8,942 nt of DNA, from positions 1 to 8,942 of the forward strand of contig JAPLSP010000268.1 of assembly GCA_026398575.1 (NCBI GenBank). Reading direction: 5' to 3'. The position numbers and the translations under genes were made by a program. The notes beneath the pieces were generated by a model. That model had not been told where the DNA came from, did not search any database, and was given only the letters and a program-made list of their open reading frames with translations. This document shows, in pieces, positions 6,056 to 8,942 of this stretch (the stretch's first letter is position 1; each line of letters begins with the position of its first letter). This DNA is from Candidatus Sumerlaeota bacterium. Its GTDB lineage: Bacteria; Sumerlaeota; Sumerlaeia; JADFCT01.

Positions 6056-8425
6056 CTAGACTCCCTGATGCTCGGTACGATGGATGATTTCGTCCTGAAG
6101 GCCTTTGCTGAGATTGACGAAGTAGTCGCTGTAGCCTGCCACACGCACAATGAGATCGCGATGTTTTTCGGGTTCTTGCTGTGCGGCGCGCAACGTGGCC
6201 GCCGAAACGACATTGAACTGGATATGATGCCCGTCCATTTGGAAGTAACTGCGGATTAATTGCGCGACCTTCGTAACGCCGGTCTCGTCGGCCAGAAGCT
6301 GCGGGGAAAATTTTTGGTTGAGCAGCGTGCCGCCGGTCTTCAGGTGATCGAGCTTGGCCGCCGATTTCAGAACGGAAGTCGGGCCGTTGTGATCGGCGCC
6401 TTGAACGGGCGAAATCCCTTCCGAAAGCGGCTCGCCCGCCAGACGCCCATCGGGCATGGCGCCGGTGACGCTGCCGAAATAAACGTGGACCGTCGTAGGG
6501 AGCATGTTGACGCGATGAACGCCGCCGCGCGCATTGGGTCGCCCGTTGACCGCTTCATAATACATCTCGAAAACGCGGCGCATGATGTTGTCGGCGCGGT
6601 CGTCGTCATTGCCATACTTGGGCGTGTCGTCAAGAATGAGCCGCCGCAAATCGCTATGGTTTTTGAAGTTGCCCACGAGCGCTTCAAGCAGTTCTTTGAG
6701 CTCTACACGCCGCTGCGCATAGACGTTTTGCTGGATGGAGGCCAGGGCGTCAGTGATACTGCCGAGTCCGACGCCCTGGATGTAACTGGTGTTATAGCGC
6801 GCGCCGCCGGCGTGATAATCCCTGCCCTTGGCGATGCAGTCGTCAATGAGCAGCGAGAGGAATGGGACCGGAATATTCCGGGCGAACAAGCGGTCAATGA
6901 CGTTGTTGCCGCGCACTTTGATGTCCACGAAATGCCGGACCTGCCGCGCATAACCATCGAATAATTCATCGAAGGTTTTGAACCCAAGCGGATCGCCGGT
7001 CTCCAAGCCGATGCGCCGTCCCGTGCGCGGATCGAGGCCATTATGAAGCGTGATCTCCAGAATCTTCGGCAGATTGAAGTAGCCGGTGAGGATATAGGCC
7101 TCTTTGCCGAAGGCGCCGGTCTCAACGCATCCGCTGGCGCCGCCGCAACGCGCGTCTTCGAGCGATTTGCCCTGCCGCAGCAACTCCTGCACGATGGCGT
7201 CCGTATTGAAGATCGAAGGCTGGCCGAAGCCGGTCTTGACGACGCGGACGACGCGCTTCAGGAAGCGGTCCGGATTTTTTTTGCTGATTTGCGCCATCGA
7301 ACTCGGCTGCACCATGCGCATCTCTTCAACAACATCGAGGATCAGATAGGACAGATCATTGACGCCGTCCGATCCGTCCGGTTTCACGCCGCCGACGTTG
7401 ATCAGCGCAAAGTCGGTATAGGTGCCGCTCTCGGCTGCGGTGACGCCGACCTTCGCCGGAGCGGGATGATTATGGAACTTGATCCAGAAGGCTTGCAGCA
7501 GTGTGCGCGCGCATTCCTCGCTCAGCGCGCTCGAAGCGATCTCCTTCTCATAGAAAGGCCAGAGATGCTGATCGAGGCGGCCGGGATTCATGGAGTCCCA
7601 GGGATTGATCTCCGTAATGACGCCGACGTGGATGAACCAGTAGCATTGGAGCGCTTCCCAGAACGTCTCGGGCGCGTGCGCAGGGACGCGGCGGCACGCG
7701 CGCGCCATCGTCTCCAATTCCCGCTTGCGCTGCGGATCCTTTTCGGCAGCGGCCAGTTCCTCGAGCTTGGCGGCGTGGCGCCCGGCAAAGAGGATCATCG
7801 CGTCGGCGCATATATCCATCGCCTCCAGCTCGTCTTTTTTGTCCAGCGCCTCCGGGTCATTGTAAAAATCAAGACTGGCGAGGCTTGCGGCGATCTCGCG
7901 CTTCAGGTCGAGCAGGCCTTTGCGGAAAATCTTATCGCCAAGGGCGGTATGGCCGGGGCCGCGCTGCTCCTGGAATTCCGTGAAAATTCCCGCGTCGTAA
8001 GCGGCGACCCATTCGGGCGTCATTTCGCGGAAGATGCGTTCGCGCTGCGAGCGCCCCTTCCAAAACGGAATGATCGTGTCGCGATAAATCCGCTTCGTTT
8101 CTTCACTGACCTTGTATGAAATTTTTTCGCGCGAATTGAGAATTTCCAGATTCTCGAGCGAATGGATGCAGACTTCGGGATAAGTGGGCGTGGCCGCCGG
8201 CGCAGGGCCGCGCTCGCCGACGATCAGCTCGCCGTCGCCGACATAGATGCTTTTGTTGGCAAGAATATATTTGAACGCGAGCGCGCGCTGCACGGGAATC
8301 GAGACCTGCCGCGCTTCCTGACTCTGATAAAACTCGGTCAGCAATAGGGCGCGCTCAGGAGAGATGGTGGGCACAGCCCGCAGCGATTGTTCTCTCAACT
8401 TCTGAATTCGTTCATGCAATGCCAT
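6056..8425 (-). CDS. hypD: trans-4-hydroxy-L-proline dehydratase (glycyl radical enzyme)
   Basis: This 789-residue glycyl radical enzyme of the PFL-like family is complete. The C-terminal radical loop is RVAGYSDYF with Gly764 as radical site, and the thiyl cysteine is Cys433 in GGASGCVETGAFGKE, with Glu435 two residues on. The substrate-contact residues I recall for Clostridioides difficile HypD (F152, H160, D278, S334, C434, E436, Y450, T645, G765) all recur here with a constant offset of one. They are Phe151, His159, Asp277, Ser333, Cys433, Glu435, Tyr449, Thr644 and Gly764. This separates it from pyruvate formate-lyase (CC motif), choline lyase and diol dehydratases. The enzyme dehydrates trans-4-hydroxy-L-proline to 1-pyrroline-5-carboxylate in the cytoplasm under anoxia. 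It starts 3 nt after the activase stop, in one operon. Its stop codon lies in the CTAG flank of the mobile-like element. Confidence 0.93.
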   Translation of the reverse strand: MALHERIQKLREQSLRAVPTISPERALLLTEFYQSQEARQVSIPVQRALAFKYILANKSIYVGDGELIVGERGPAPAATPTYPEVCIHSLENLEILNSREKISYKVSEETKRIYRDTIIPFWKGRSQRERIFREMTPEWVAAYDAGIFTEFQEQRGPGHTALGDKIFRKGLLDLKREIAASLASLDFYNDPEALDKKDELEAMDICADAMILFAGRHAAKLEELAAAEKDPQRKRELETMARACRRVPAHAPETFWEALQCYWFIHVGVITEINPWDSMNPGRLDQHLWPFYEKEIASSALSEECARTLLQAFWIKFHNHPAPAKVGVTAAESGTYTDFALINVGGVKPDGSDGVNDLSYLILDVVEEMRMVQPSSMAQISKKNPDRFLKRVVRVVKTGFGQPSIFNTDAIVQELLRQGKSLEDARCGGASGCVETGAFGKEAYILTGYFNLPKILEITLHNGLDPRTGRRIGLETGDPLGFKTFDELFDGYARQVRHFVDIKVRGNNVIDRLFARNIPVPFLSLLIDDCIAKGRDYHAGGARYNTSYIQGVGLGSITDALASIQQNVYAQRRVELKELLEALVGNFKNHSDLRRLILDDTPKYGNDDDRADNIMRRVFEMYYEAVNGRPNARGGVHRVNMLPTTVHVYFGSVTGAMPDGRLAGEPLSEGISPVQGADHNGPTSVLKSAAKLDHLKTGGTLLNQKFSPQLLADETGVTKVAQLIRSYFQMDGHHIQFNVVSAATLRAAQQEPEKHRDLIVRVAGYSDYFVNLSKGLQDEIIHRTEHQGV

Positions 8426-8428
8426 ATC

Positions 8429-8942
8429 CTATCCCCCAATCTGCGTTTGAAAGCCTCGCCGCTCCAGTATCGCTTGGATGGCTCGCAGCGCTTCGGACGA
8501 AGGCGGCTCGACGCCGGCCATTTTGTTTTTCTCGCCCAAACGTTCATATTTATAGGCGGCGGCTTTATGATAAGGCAAGAGATGGATTTCGCGAATGGCG
8601 CCAAGTGGCTTGAGGAAATCCGCCATTGCTGTAATATTATCCGCGCCGTCGGTATAGCCGGGAACCACTGGAAAGCGGATGATGATCCGCTTGTGGCAGG
8701 AAGAAGCCAGCCATTTCAGATTATCAAGGATCAGCTGGTTCGAGACACCCGTGTATTTTTCATGCGCCGCCGCGTCCATCAATTTCAGATCATAAAGAAA
8801 AAGATCTGTCTTTTCGGCAACGGCCTGCACGACTTCGCATGGCGCGTAACCAGTCGTGTCAACGGCGGTGCGAATTTCATGCCTCTGGCAAGCGGCGAGC
8901 AATTCGAGCAGAAACTCCGACTGCACGAGCGGATCGCCGCCG
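8429..8942 (-). CDS. Glycyl-radical enzyme activating protein, radical SAM (partial, N terminus outside window)
   Basis: The visible 170 residues are the C-terminal portion of a PflA-type activase. They begin GGDPLVQSEFLLELL, the conserved GG(E/D)P block that contacts S-adenosylmethionine. They continue with VDTTGYAP, FLYDLKLMDAAAHEKYTGVSN, the strand RFPVVPGYTD and HLLPYHKAAAYKYERLG, all characteristic of this family. The CxxxCxxC iron-sulfur motif and the extra ferredoxin-like cluster region should lie beyond position 8942 and cannot be checked. The enzyme would use a 4Fe-4S cluster and SAM to abstract hydrogen from Gly764 of the HypD encoded just downstream. With a 3-bp gap the two genes are surely co-transcribed. 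An internal GTG at 8926 is not the start, because conserved sequence continues upstream of it. Confidence 0.93.
   Translation of the reverse strand, partial: GGDPLVQSEFLLELLAACQRHEIRTAVDTTGYAPCEVVQAVAEKTDLFLYDLKLMDAAAHEKYTGVSNQLILDNLKWLASSCHKRIIIRFPVVPGYTDGADNITAMADFLKPLGAIREIHLLPYHKAAAYKYERLGEKNKMAGVEPPSSEALRAIQAILERRGFQTQIGG

Larger units (their letters stand above)
5747..6059. mobile_element. MITE-like element, 305 bp, flanked by CTAG direct repeats
   Basis: The non-coding gap between the ATPase gene and hypD is bounded by CTAG at 5747-5750 and CTAG at 6056-6059. Immediately inside are terminal inverted repeats: CCCGCATTTCccACCA (5751-5766) against the reverse complement of 6040-6055, matching at 13 of 16 bases. 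Including the CTAG copies the agreement is 17 of 20. Element length without CTAG is 305 bp. It contains nested internal palindromes and no credible gene; the open frames across it are palindrome artefacts. Short size, terminal inverted repeats, a 4-bp duplicated palindromic target and lack of a transposase are the features of a non-autonomous (MITE-type) insertion. Because CTAG is itself palindromic, the flanks could instead be part of longer inverted repeats. The right CTAG contains the hypD stop codon. Positions 5699-5746 hold nothing recognisable. Confidence 0.65.

Noticed and set aside
5650..6259. Plus-strand open frames across the palindromic region as small proteins
   Set aside because: They read through inverted repeats on both sides, so the same residue pattern recurs in opposite-strand frames; there is no RBS or family similarity.
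7043..8119. Long plus-strand open frame (358 codons) opposite hypD
   Set aside because: It is antisense to a strongly conserved enzyme, has low-complexity Arg/Ala/Asp-rich composition and no recognisable motif. It arises from GC-rich codon structure on the other strand.
1..8942. tRNA or rRNA genes
   Set aside because: No cloverleaf-like T-arm/anticodon pattern or rRNA core sequence was noticed in the intergenic regions; this was by eye only.

Overview
The window looks like a moderately GC-rich chromosomal piece from an anaerobic or facultatively anaerobic bacterium that carries many palindromic intergenic repeats. The anaerobic lifestyle is inferred from an oxygen-sensitive glycyl radical enzyme and its radical-SAM activase. 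The phylum cannot be fixed from sequence alone. The large GCCCTGAAAGGGC/CCCAGGGC-type palindromes and the mixed gene content suggest a Verrucomicrobia/Planctomycetes/candidate-phylum type of genome rather than a classical Clostridium, but this is only an impression.

Layout, left to right. Positions 1-212 hold a possible divergent gene start (minus, about 14 codons visible) and a leader with a perfect 17-bp palindrome. Positions 213-3145 form a compact plus-strand three-gene cluster for surface glycan or amino-sugar chemistry. It encodes a GNAT acyltransferase fused to a PLP-dependent DegT/StrS-type sugar aminotransferase, a WbqC-family protein, and a PIG-L/LmbE-type Zn deacetylase. Spacing is 15 bp and then a 4-bp ATGA overlap. 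Positions 3146-3375 lie between convergent genes and contain a 48-bp-arm imperfect palindrome. Positions 3376-4335 (minus) encode a secreted beta-propeller protein with its own recognisable promoter and RBS. Positions 4336-4537 are a divergent regulatory region with several dyads. Positions 4538-5698 (plus) encode a stand-alone ATPase of the AAA/DUF4143 family. Positions 5699-6055 are non-coding and almost entirely occupied by a 305-bp MITE-like element flanked by CTAG direct repeats. That element abuts the stop codon of the next gene. Positions 6056-8942 (minus) encode trans-4-hydroxy-L-proline dehydratase (HypD) and, just upstream of it, the C-terminal part of its radical-SAM activating enzyme, which runs off the window.

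How the genes work together. The activase and HypD form one translational unit. The activase installs the glycyl radical on HypD, which dehydrates trans-4-hydroxyproline to 1-pyrroline-5-carboxylate. The usual partner, P5C reductase, is not in the window. The GNAT-aminotransferase, WbqC and PIG-L genes look like one operon that aminates, deacetylates and/or acylates a nucleotide sugar or glycan; the substrate is unknown. The propeller and ATPase genes sit alone between these two units with no visible functional link. The most notable non-genic observations are the CTAG-flanked element at the hypD stop codon and the large palindrome between the convergent genes.
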